This document shows positions 1 through 7,351 of a DNA stretch of 64,000 nucleotides, piece by piece. The stretch is from the NCBI RefSeq assembly GCF_900116175.1, contig NZ_FPCH01000002.1, positions 1,116,001-1,180,000 on the forward strand. The letters are read 5' to 3'. Numbering within the stretch: position 1 is the first letter of the stretch; every line of letters starts with the position of its first letter. The notes under the pieces were generated by a model. The model had not been told where the DNA came from. It saw only the letters and a list, made by a program, of their open reading frames with translations, and did no database searches. This DNA comes from Hyphomicrobium facile (GTDB lineage: Bacteria; Pseudomonadota; Alphaproteobacteria; Rhizobiales; Hyphomicrobiaceae). The position numbers were made by a program, and so were the translations under genes.

Positions 1-605
1 CCCCGACATCCGGGCGTGGCTTCTTCCAAAATGCCGGCGACACGTTGCGTCAGGGCATTGAAGCTTCGATCAGCTACCAGACGCAGCGTCTGTTCCTCTA
101 TGCAAACTACGCTTTCATCGATCCGACATTCCAGTCGTCGCTGGAACTCGCGTCGCCGAACAACCCATCACCGGACGTGGTCCCCTGTTCAGGCGATCCG
201 GCCGAGAACTGCATCAATGTGCGTCCGGGCGACAGGCTCCCGGGCATCCCTCGCCACCGCTTCAAGGCAGGGTTTGATTATTGGCTGACGCCAAAATGGA
301 AATTCGGATCGGATCTCGTCGCGGCAAGCGATCAGGTATTCTTCGGTGACGAGTCAAACCTGAACAAACCTCTCGCAGGATATGGGCAGGTCAACCTTCA
401 CACGTCATATGACATCACCAACCACATCCAGATTTATGGGTTGATCAACAATCTCTTCGACCACCACTACGGGACTTTCGGAAATTACTTCAACACGGAA
501 GAAGGCTCCGAAGCCTCTCTCGGTACGATCGATTTCACCGACGCACGGACCATCGTCCCCGCCATGCCATTCGCGGCTTACGGAGGCATGAAGTTCAAGT
601 TTTAG
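1..605 (+). CDS. TonB-dependent outer-membrane receptor, C-terminal part
   Basis: This is the last ~200 residues of a TonB-dependent receptor; the reading frame (codons from position 3) is open through the left edge, so the start lies outside the window. Beta-barrel features are visible: alternating aromatic strands, a segment reading FFQNAGDTLRQGIEAS typical of the late barrel of siderophore or metabolite receptors, an extracellular-loop-like stretch with a Cys pair (about residues 58 and 66 of the visible part), the NNLFDHHYGTFG segment typical of the penultimate strand, and a terminal Phe (KFKF) expected for BAM-dependent insertion. Receptors of this family import siderophores, haem, cobalamin or oligosaccharides using TonB energy. 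The substrate cannot be told because the plug domain is missing. A TonB gene lies at 55.9 kb, but it neighbours a different receptor. Confidence 0.85.
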   Translation, partial: PTSGRGFFQNAGDTLRQGIEASISYQTQRLFLYANYAFIDPTFQSSLELASPNNPSPDVVPCSGDPAENCINVRPGDRLPGIPRHRFKAGFDYWLTPKWKFGSDLVAASDQVFFGDESNLNKPLAGYGQVNLHTSYDITNHIQIYGLINNLFDHHYGTFGNYFNTEEGSEASLGTIDFTDARTIVPAMPFAAYGGMKFKF

Positions 606-1021
606 GGTCGCGTCCCCGAAACTCCGATGAAGTGGACGCTCGCTTGAAGAAGACAGTCTCGCTTACGCGATGAGCCAGGTCGAGACCCGCGCGAATTGGT
701 CAGCAGGTGGATCCGTCGTCATCGACTGAACTGCACCGCAACGGGAGCCGTGTAAGTAGGTCGTTCCATTTGACCGCCGAGAAGTGGACCGCGATTTATC
801 CCTAACCGGGTACGCGGACGGCGCAACCATTATCCAGATCTCCCCAAAAATGGGGATGGTCTGTTGACGCCGCATCGGAGACAAAAATGCGGGTGAGCCC
901 GATCAGGGGTGGGGAACGCGATGCGGGCTCAAAGGCCGAGAGGTACGGAAAGGAGATTTTCTCCCATTGTCCCTCTCGGCTCTTCAATTGGTCGATTTCC
1001 GATGCAGGTGAGCGGCACCGA
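606..1021. other. Spacer with no confident gene, two inverted repeats
   Basis: About 415 bases between the receptor stop codon and a small ORF. No ORF here looks coding. It contains a short inverted repeat TCCCCA-aaaa-TGGGGA (841-856) and a longer nested hairpin (935-980, listed separately). The word GAAGTGGAC occurs twice (near 629 and 781), which could be a degraded mobile-element end, but no transposase remnant can be reconstructed. Confidence 0.5.
935..980. repeat. Nested inverted repeat (hairpin)
   Basis: Outer arms GCCGAGAGG (935-943) and CCTCTCGGC (972-980) are perfectly complementary over 9 bp. Inside them GGAGA (952-956) and TCTCC (960-964) form a second stem with a 3-base loop. No clean T-tract follows, so it is not a textbook terminator; it could be an RNA hairpin, a protein site or a mobile-element relic. 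Confidence 0.6.
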
Positions 1022-1228
1022 ATGATAACTGACCTGAGCGTTTACCATCGAGCACTCCTATACGAGATGCGTTGGCAGGGCGGCGTGCTTTTGGTATCGA
1101 AAGACGTTGATGCCCATATATTTAGAGAACTTGTTAAGGCTCGCTACGTTTTCAGAGAATCAGCAGGCTCTGGAAAATATCGCTACGAACTTACTCTTCG
1201 GGCTCGCAACGAACTGCATGGGATCTGA
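1022..1228 (+). CDS. Small hypothetical protein (68 aa)
   Basis: An ORF starting ATG at 1022, behind a purine-rich AGGTGAG stretch, and ending at a TGA at 1226-1228. The product begins MITDLSVYHRALLYEMRW and has basic and aromatic residues spaced like a small alpha/beta fold; it has no signal peptide or membrane segment. A longer in-frame version could start at 887, but that extension crosses the 935-980 hairpin and reads as non-protein. Base composition is slightly lower in GC than the neighbours. No family is recognised, and the gene could be spurious. Confidence 0.4.
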   Translation: MITDLSVYHRALLYEMRWQGGVLLVSKDVDAHIFRELVKARYVFRESAGSGKYRYELTLRARNELHGI

Positions 1229-1261
1229 TCGAAACGGCACGTACTACGCGCACTACAAGCA

Positions 1262-2005
1262 TCAGGGAATAAGCCGTAGGCGCACTGCCTGAGCCACAGC
1301 ATGGATCGGGGTTCGGACGCCTAATTTCGTCTGGGCTTTCTTAATATGGCTGCGCACGGTTTCCTCACCAAGTGCCAAATCTCTTCCGATATCTGCCGCA
1401 CGCCTGCCGAGCGATAATGCGCGCAGGACGGCCAGTTCCCGCGGGGTGAGGAATGCCCCGTTCCCAAGACGATCGGCAAATGGTGGCGAAAGTTGCTGCA
1501 AACGCTTCGTTGCGAATGCCGCGCCCAGATACAAAAGCGATTTTTCGGATGCCTCAAGGTGCGTTAGTTTTGGAGACCAATAAGCGAAAATCCAGCGTCC
1601 TCCGATTGGGCATCCGAAGCTATCTCGAATACCGTATTTCAAATTCAACTCCATGGCCCAGCGGTCGATGCCGATAGGTTCAAGTGATTTCATCAGGTCT
1701 GAAAATGTAAAGGGAGCCATCGCGAGACGAGCTGCGATATCTGCGGGTGCCGGTGATTGCTTTGATAGCTCTACACGCTCCTCCCACCATTCCTTCGGCA
1801 CGCTTTTGTGAAGGAATACGGTCTTTCCTACGGAGAAGGATTCAGTCGTTCCGAACTTGAGTGGCAACAATCCGCCGCCGAGGACATGCATCCGCGCAAG
1901 GGACCAGGTAATTTCATCGAGGGAATTCAAAACCGCCGCCGGGTCTGGAAGGGCGTCGGCTTGCTCCGTGTAGCGGAGCATTTGGGTTGCAAGCGGCGTC
2001 GGCAT
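1262..2005 (-). CDS. LuxR-family transcriptional regulator (quorum-sensing type, diverged sensor domain)
   Basis: A 247-aa protein if started at the ATG at 2005, which has AAGGTG at good spacing; a GTG 22 codons upstream (2071) has no Shine-Dalgarno. The last ~65 residues are a GerE/LuxR helix-turn-helix: LTPRELAVLRALSLGRRA then an AADIGRDLALGEETVRSHIKKA recognition region (about residues 180-240). The first ~170 residues have the length and layout of the acyl-homoserine-lactone-binding domain, including a YGIRDSFGCPIGG segment at the place of the usual glycine-containing strand, but the familiar Trp/Asp-Pro ligand residues are not obvious. No luxI-type synthase lies in the window, so it may be a LuxR solo or may bind another ligand. 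It probably acts as a dimeric DNA-binding activator. Confidence 0.8.
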   Translation of the reverse strand: MPTPLATQMLRYTEQADALPDPAAVLNSLDEITWSLARMHVLGGGLLPLKFGTTESFSVGKTVFLHKSVPKEWWEERVELSKQSPAPADIAARLAMAPFTFSDLMKSLEPIGIDRWAMELNLKYGIRDSFGCPIGGRWIFAYWSPKLTHLEASEKSLLYLGAAFATKRLQQLSPPFADRLGNGAFLTPRELAVLRALSLGRRAADIGRDLALGEETVRSHIKKAQTKLGVRTPIHAVAQAVRLRLIP

Positions 2006-2333
2006 TGGCTGCACCTTTTGCAAATATTGCCGGAAACGCAATTTCGCTCGATAGCCGGCGCTGACGATCACATCCGATGCTGAGTCTTAGCCGAGGGAAA
2101 AAGTTGAACCTTCACCACCGGAGGCGGAATTCATCTCGATTCCCAGCCTGGAACCTCCATGGTCGTCCGTCTTGATTGACCAAAACGGCTTCGGAGCGTC
2201 AACTGCATGTCGACGCAATAACCCAACTTCCCTTTATTGCATTATACCAATTTGCCCGAAATTACGGATCCAAGCAGGCTATATTTGCCTTCCATTTTAT
2301 TAACTTTATTGCGCCTTGCAAGATGAACCGGCA
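2006..2333. other. Intergenic region without a recognised gene
   Basis: An AT-richer stretch between the LuxR-type gene and the end of the glucokinase gene. It must hold the promoter of the LuxR-type gene, reading leftward. No dyad resembling a lux box and no strong terminator for the sugar operon was seen. Confidence 0.4.
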
Positions 2334-3101
2334 TCAGGTTTGTTGGGAAGCCCAATCCCAGATGCGCTCCTGCCAGAGCTGCACCCCGCCGGTAATGCCG
2401 GCATCGTTCGACGCGATGTGGACGTTCGGAGGCAAATCGCGGCCTTCGACGTGAACCGAGTTCCCGCCACCGAGATACAGAACATCGAAGTGAATGAGTG
2501 AAGAGACGACATCTACCATGTGGCGAACGCGGCTATTCCATTTCTCGCGGCCGTGAGCTTTCCGCGCGGCATCGCCGACATACTCGTTGTACGTTTCGTC
2601 CTTGTGTATCGGGTGATGAGCAAGTTCAAGATGTGGCGCGAGCCGTCCGTTGGAGAATATTGCACTCCCAATGCCGGTCCCCAATGTCAGCACGACTTCC
2701 AAACCCTTTCCGGTGACGATGCCAAGTCCCTGCACTTCGGCGTCGTTGAGAACCCGTGCGGGCTTGCCGAAGCGCTCCGACAGCGCTTGCGCAAGAGCGT
2801 AGTTTGACCAGCCCGGTCCGTCGAAATGCGGCGCCGTCAGCACATGTCCGTCGCGAACGACGCCTGGAAAGCCTGCAGAAATCCTGTCGCTTGGAGGCAG
2901 CGGTGCGACCAGCTTCTCGAGTGCCGCCAAAAGAGTTTCAGGTTGACACGGGTGAGGCGTGTCAACGCGAACTCTGGGCACGATCATTCGACCGGCGCTG
3001 TCCAGAACCGATGCCTTGAGTCCGGTTCCCCCGATATCGATTGCAAGCGTGAGGGGACCGCTCGCCTCGGCGCGGCTCCGATCAATTTTGGGTGCGTTCA
3101 T
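2334..3101 (-). CDS. ppgK: Polyphosphate-type glucokinase (ROK family)
   Basis: A 255-aa ROK-fold sugar kinase that would phosphorylate glucose to glucose 6-phosphate in the cytoplasm. The phosphate-1 motif DIGGTGLKAS is at about residues 22-31, NDAEVQGLG supplies the catalytic Asp, and LTLGTGIGSAI is the phosphate-2 loop. The ELAHHP segment and the GREKWNSRV stretch resemble polyphosphate glucokinases, and the Cys-rich zinc site of ordinary ROK kinases and repressors is absent, so polyphosphate (perhaps also ATP) is the likely phosphate donor; that point is inference from family resemblance. It is the last gene of the pentose-phosphate operon, and its ATG overlaps the end of the 6-phosphogluconolactonase gene by 20 nt. 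Its product feeds the glucose-6-phosphate dehydrogenase encoded upstream. Confidence 0.82.
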   Translation of the reverse strand: MNAPKIDRSRAEASGPLTLAIDIGGTGLKASVLDSAGRMIVPRVRVDTPHPCQPETLLAALEKLVAPLPPSDRISAGFPGVVRDGHVLTAPHFDGPGWSNYALAQALSERFGKPARVLNDAEVQGLGIVTGKGLEVVLTLGTGIGSAIFSNGRLAPHLELAHHPIHKDETYNEYVGDAARKAHGREKWNSRVRHMVDVVSSLIHFDVLYLGGGNSVHVEGRDLPPNVHIASNDAGITGGVQLWQERIWDWASQQT

Positions 3102-3837
3102 GCAAATCGCGTGCTCCGGCGGCGCTCTCGTCTGCTACGACCCGCAGTTCTCCGAGAGGCTTGAATCGCACCGCGGGTAGCGTTTCATCGTGGCGGCGAA
3201 ACCGGTCGAGCACCTTATTTTTTCCCTCGCCCGCGACGAGGAACGCGGTGTTTGAACTGTTTTCGAGCGCAGGATAGGTCAGCGTGATGCGTGTCTCCGC
3301 CTTAACGCCCAAGACAGCGACGACCCATCGCTCCCGCTCCTGTAGTGCATCTGTTCCGGGAAAGAGCGACGCCAAGTGCCCGTCCTCTCCCAAACCGAGG
3401 AGCGTTGCATTAAACAGCCGTCGCATCGTCTCGCCGCGGGTCGCCTCATAGAAGGACTTCAGTTCCTGTTCGTATCGCCGCGCGGCTTCTTCCGGAGTGA
3501 GACCTTCGGTCGGGATCGGATGAATGTTTGCTGCCGGGATCGGCACGCGTGAGAGCAAGGCGTTATTCGCCATGCGATAATTACTCAGCGGATCGTCGCG
3601 AGGTACGAAGCGCTCATCGCCCCAGAAAACGTGTGTTCGCGACCATGGAAACCGGTCACGGTAGGGCGCAGCGGCGAGGCGCTCATAAAGCCTTCTCGGT
3701 GTATTCCCACCGGACAAGCAGATGGCAACCGTGCCCGAAGTTCCGGACGCTATGTCGAGCAGCCAGTCGGCAACCTGCTTCGAGAGTGCGTCGGCATCCG
3801 CGAGAATCTCATATTTTATCTTCGGAAGCTCGGTCAC
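3082..3837 (-). CDS. pgl: 6-phosphogluconolactonase
   Basis: A 251-aa protein of the DevB/NagB-like lactonase family, hydrolysing 6-phosphogluconolactone to 6-phosphogluconate, the second oxidative step of the pentose-phosphate pathway. Family signatures are clear: CLSGGNTPRRLYERLA near residue 40, FWGDERFVPRDDPLSNYRM (about 72-90) and LLGLGEDGHLASLFPGTDAL (about 145-165). The start is a GTG at 3837 that overlaps the upstream HAD gene by 29 nt, a normal degree of coupling for this operon. Length is typical. Its position between zwf/HAD and glucokinase genes supports the assignment. Confidence 0.93.
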   Translation of the reverse strand: MTELPKIKYEILADADALSKQVADWLLDIASGTSGTVAICLSGGNTPRRLYERLAAAPYRDRFPWSRTHVFWGDERFVPRDDPLSNYRMANNALLSRVPIPAANIHPIPTEGLTPEEAARRYEQELKSFYEATRGETMRRLFNATLLGLGEDGHLASLFPGTDALQERERWVVAVLGVKAETRITLTYPALENSSNTAFLVAGEGKNKVLDRFRRHDETLPAVRFKPLGELRVVADESAAGARDLHERTQN

Positions 3838-4666
3838 GAACCTGCATTCCTGTTTGAGCCAAGACGTATCGGCTTACAGCTTTAGCGAACCCGTCGTTTT
3901 CGTTGCTGTCGGTGACGGCATCCGCCTTGATCTTGACGTCATCGCTCGCCTGGCCCATCGCGATCGAATAGCCACTTTCGTTGAACATCGGGATGTCGTT
4001 CGGCATGTCGCCAATCGTTGCGATCTCTGCCGCTGGAATCCCGAGAAGCCTCGATAACGTTTTGACCACGCTTCCCTTGTTGGCTTCAGAAGGCGTGATG
4101 TCGAGATAATAGGGTTGAGAATGCGCAACGCTGGCGTTTCGGCCCAAGTCATCCGCCAGAGCGCGTTCGCTGTCCGTGATGAGCTTCGAATTGTCGGATA
4201 CACCAACTATTTTGGCGGCGTGCGAAAGATGATCGGCGGTAAAAGAGCTGACGACTTTCGGCCCGAATTTCACAGTGTTCGTCTCGCGTTCGACGTGCGG
4301 AGCGCGGCTGTTACGAATGAGCCATTCGTCCTCGGTGTAAACCCAGACGTCTGCTCCACGGTCAATGAGAAATTGAAGCGTATGCTCGGCCACCTTGGGC
4401 GGGAGAAAATGGGCCTCAATCACCGACAGATCCGGCTTCACTAATATGCCGCCGTTGAACGCGGCTATTGGCGTGCGAAGCGCGAGAGGTGTGACGAGCA
4501 TGGCCATTCCGCGGGGCGGACGGCCACTCGTTATCGCGAAGGTGATGCCCGCATCATCGAGATCGCGAACGGCACGCTTGGCCGCTTCCGTCAAAACCTT
4601 CTCGGACGTCACGAGGGTGCCGTCAACATCGGCAAGCAGAAGACGTATGGCGCGCTTCCCGCTCAT
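3809..4666 (-). CDS. Cof-type HAD-superfamily sugar phosphatase
   Basis: A 285-aa hydrolase starting at the ATG at 4666, which overlaps the zwf stop codon as ATGA; the longer upstream reading runs inside zwf and is not used. HAD motif I is LLADVDGTLVTSEK near the N-terminus, motif II includes AITSGRPPRG, a C2-type cap domain occupies the middle, and motif III/IV is IGDMPNDIPMFNESGYSIAMG (about 219-239). Cof-type enzymes dephosphorylate sugar phosphates or cofactors such as pyridoxal phosphate; the exact substrate is unknown. Its place between zwf and pgl suggests a sugar phosphate of the pentose-phosphate or glycolytic pool, perhaps removal of an overflow or damaged intermediate. Confidence 0.85.
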   Translation of the reverse strand: MSGKRAIRLLLADVDGTLVTSEKVLTEAAKRAVRDLDDAGITFAITSGRPPRGMAMLVTPLALRTPIAAFNGGILVKPDLSVIEAHFLPPKVAEHTLQFLIDRGADVWVYTEDEWLIRNSRAPHVERETNTVKFGPKVVSSFTADHLSHAAKIVGVSDNSKLITDSERALADDLGRNASVAHSQPYYLDITPSEANKGSVVKTLSRLLGIPAAEIATIGDMPNDIPMFNESGYSIAMGQASDDVKIKADAVTDSNENDGFAKAVSRYVLAQTGMQVRDRASEDKI

Positions 4667-6279
4667 GTGTTGCATTTCGCTGGTTGATCGATCGCACGCC
4701 AAGCGCGATTGCCGTCGCGCGCCAACAACTCGTCGGCAGCAACGGGGCCATTGCTGCCTGATGGATAAGTGGGAATATCTGCTGGCTTCTTGCTCCACTC
4801 ATCGAGCACAGGCTGGACGATGCGCCAGCTATCCTCGATCATGTCCGCGCGCATGAAGAGCGTCTGATCGCCGATCATCACGTCATAGAGCAGCGTCTCG
4901 TAGCCGACGTTCGGCTCCTTCGAAAACCAATCATTGTAACAGAAATCCATCTTGACCGCCGCGAGATCGACGACAGGCCCGCGACGCTTGACTTCAAATT
5001 GCAGAGAAATGCTTTCCTCCGGCGCGATGCTCAACACCAACCAATTTGGGCGCAGAGCCTCGACAGGCGTATTCAGAAAAGCCGTATAAGGCGCCGGTTT
5101 GAAGCAAATGGCGATCTCCGTCATGCGCGCGACCAGATGCTTTCCCGTGCGAATGAAGAATGGAACGCCCGCCCACCGCCAATTGTCGATTTCGACCTTT
5201 AGGGCGGCATACGTTTCGACATTCGACTGCGGCGCAACGTTCGACTCCTGACGATATCCTTGCACCTGCCTGCCGAGGACTTTGCCGGCTGTGTATTGGC
5301 CGCGCACCGGAACTTTGGGATCGATCGCGGGTATGGCGGCGAGAACGTCGGCCTTCATATTGCGAATAGCGGCCGCGTCGAAGCCAACCGGCGGCTCCAT
5401 TGCGACCATCGACAAGAGCGAGAATGCGTGGTTCGGAATCATATCGCGAAGCGCGCCAGTCGCTTCATAAAAGGCGCCACGTTTCTCCACGCCCAACGTC
5501 TCGGCCGCCGTGATCTGCACGTGATCGATGCGGTCGCGGTTCCAGATGGGCTCGAAGATCCCATTGCCGAAGCGGAAGGCCATGATGCTTTGAACGGTAT
5601 CTTTTCCGAGGAAATGATCGATCCGGTAGATCTGGTCCTCCTGCAGAGTTCTGCGGATGCGCGTGTTGAGACGGCGCGCCGAGTCGAGGCTATGGCCGAA
5701 GGGCTTTTCGATGACGACCCGGCGCCAAGGGCTTCGCTTGCCGTCACGATCCTCGGACTGCTCCGCGACGAGTCCCGCCTTGCCGAGCTGATCCACCGTC
5801 GGACCGAATAGTTGGTCCGCCACGGCGAGGTAGAAGATCGCGTTCCCGTGGGTATGGTGGGTTTTTTCGACCTTATCGAGTTCGCGACGAAGGCCGGCGT
5901 ACATCTCGGGATCGTTCAGATCTCCCTGCAAGTAGGAGATTGACTGAGAGAGGCGCTTCCATGCCGCCTTGTCGATACGATCGATTTCAAACTCTCCGGC
6001 GGGATCGCCGACAAAATGTTTGAGCATGTCGTAGAGTTCGTTGCGCCAGCTTTCCGCGGTAATGTCCTTTCGGGCCACGCCTATCAAGGCGAATTGCGCC
6101 GGGAGCAGTCCGGTCCGAGCCAAATTATACAGCGCGGGAACGATCAACCGCTTCGTCAGGTCACCCGAGGCGCCGAAAATCACCATCGCGCACGGATCAG
6201 CCGGTTTCGGCTTACGATACGGCGGGCACTTGATGAGTGCGGACGTTTGAGAAGGCCGGACGAGCGTGTCGACTGTCAT
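4663..6279 (-). CDS. zwf: Glucose-6-phosphate 1-dehydrogenase
   Basis: A ~538-aa enzyme oxidising glucose 6-phosphate to 6-phosphogluconolactone with NADP+ or NAD+. The dinucleotide-binding GASGDLTKR motif is at about residues 37-45, VIEKPFGHS follows, and the catalytic signature RIDHFLGKDTVQSI is at about 217-230. It is a little longer than the usual ~490-510 residues because of an N-terminal extension. Two starts compete: ATG at 6279 (used here) and TTG at 6285; both follow AGAAGG. It lies 15 nt downstream of gnd and is translationally coupled (ATGA) to the HAD gene. The combination zwf-pgl-gnd gives a complete oxidative branch. Confidence 0.95.
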   Translation of the reverse strand: MTVDTLVRPSQTSALIKCPPYRKPKPADPCAMVIFGASGDLTKRLIVPALYNLARTGLLPAQFALIGVARKDITAESWRNELYDMLKHFVGDPAGEFEIDRIDKAAWKRLSQSISYLQGDLNDPEMYAGLRRELDKVEKTHHTHGNAIFYLAVADQLFGPTVDQLGKAGLVAEQSEDRDGKRSPWRRVVIEKPFGHSLDSARRLNTRIRRTLQEDQIYRIDHFLGKDTVQSIMAFRFGNGIFEPIWNRDRIDHVQITAAETLGVEKRGAFYEATGALRDMIPNHAFSLLSMVAMEPPVGFDAAAIRNMKADVLAAIPAIDPKVPVRGQYTAGKVLGRQVQGYRQESNVAPQSNVETYAALKVEIDNWRWAGVPFFIRTGKHLVARMTEIAICFKPAPYTAFLNTPVEALRPNWLVLSIAPEESISLQFEVKRRGPVVDLAAVKMDFCYNDWFSKEPNVGYETLLYDVMIGDQTLFMRADMIEDSWRIVQPVLDEWSKKPADIPTYPSGSNGPVAADELLARDGNRAWRAIDQPAKCNT

Positions 6280-6294
6280 TTTCAACTCTGCCTT

Positions 6295-7323
6295 CTACTC
6301 TGCTGCGTTCTGTGCCGTCGCGCGGTCTGATGTCTGGGCGCCAGGCTCGCCACCTTCGATGTGTCCGCCAAATCCGAGACGCATGGCCGACAGCATTTTT
6401 TCGGCAAAGGTGTGCTCCTGCCGCGACCGGAAACGCGTGTAGAGCGCGCTCGAAAGAACTTCGGCGGGCACCGCCTGTTCGATTGCCGCCTCTATGGTCC
6501 AGCGGCCTTCGCCGGAGTCCTCGACGAATCCCGAAAAGCTTTTGAGTTGCGGATCCTTCGCCAATGCGGCTGCGCTGAGGTCCAAAAGCCAGGAGGATAT
6601 GACGCTGCCACGACGCCAAACTTCCGCGATGTCCGGAATGTTGAGCGTGAACCGTTCCTCTTCGGGTAACTCGGCCGATTCCTTGGTGCGGAGGATATCG
6701 AAGCCTTCGGCGTAGGCCTGCATCAGCCCATATTCGATGCCATTGTGGATCATCTTGACGAAATGCCCGGCGCCCGCGGGCCCAGCGTGGATGTAGCCGC
6801 GCTCGGCGCGTTGATCGTATTTGGCTCGGCCAGGCGTCTTCGCGATGCTGCCCAATCCAGGAGCGAGCGCCGCAAAAATTGGATCGAGATGCCCGACGGC
6901 TTCCTTCGGACCGCCGATCATCAGGCAATAGCCACGATCCAAGCCCCAGACGCCGCCGGACGTCCCGCAATCCACATAATGGATGCCGCGCTCGGCCAAT
7001 CGCTTCGCGCGCCTGATATCGTCCTTATAAAATGAATTGCCGCCATCGATGATGATATCGCCGGACGCGAGAATCCGCGCGAAATGCTCGACCGTCTCTT
7101 CCGTGATCCGCCCGGCAGGCAACATGATCCAGACAGCGCGCGGCTTGCCGGTCAGCGCGGCGGCGACGCCCTCCAGCGACGCTGCTTCCTTGGCGCCTTC
7201 GCGTGCAAGCGTGTCTCGCGCTTTGGAGTCGACATCGAATACGACGCAGCGGTGGCCGGCCTTCATCAGCCTGCGTGCGATATTGCCGCCCATGCGGCCG
7301 AGGCCAATAACGCCGATCTCCAT
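6295..7323 (-). CDS. gnd: 6-phosphogluconate dehydrogenase, decarboxylating (short form)
   Basis: A 342-aa enzyme converting 6-phosphogluconate to ribulose 5-phosphate and CO2. It starts [19 protein letters not shown], with the Rossmann GxGxxG at the N-terminus; the ATG at 7323 is preferred over one 15 nt upstream because TGGAG sits at the right distance. Other motifs are [34 protein letters not shown], and the catalytic [13 protein letters not shown] carrying the active-site Lys and Asn. The length matches the short YqeC/GntZ class rather than the ~470-residue class; members of this class are often NAD-preferring, which is inference here. It is 28 nt downstream of the tal/pgi fusion gene. 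Confidence 0.93.
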   Translation of the reverse strand: MEIGVIGLGRMGGNIARRLMKAGHRCVVFDVDSKARDTLAREGAKEAASLEGVAAALTGKPRAVWIMLPAGRITEETVEHFARILASGDIIIDGGNSFYKDDIRRAKRLAERGIHYVDCGTSGGVWGLDRGYCLMIGGPKEAVGHLDPIFAALAPGLGSIAKTPGRAKYDQRAERGYIHAGPAGAGHFVKMIHNGIEYGLMQAYAEGFDILRTKESAELPEEERFTLNIPDIAEVWRRGSVISSWLLDLSAAALAKDPQLKSFSGFVEDSGEGRWTIEAAIEQAVPAEVLSSALYTRFRSRQEHTFAEKMLSAMRLGFGGHIEGGEPGAQTSDRATAQNAAE

Positions 7324-7351
7324 GACCACAAACTCCATTTGAATTACCGGG

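Noticed and set aside
606-884. Possible transposase remnant
   Set aside because: Short repeated words and a 73-codon minus-strand ORF suggested a decayed insertion sequence, but no catalytic motif or pair of terminal repeats could be defined.
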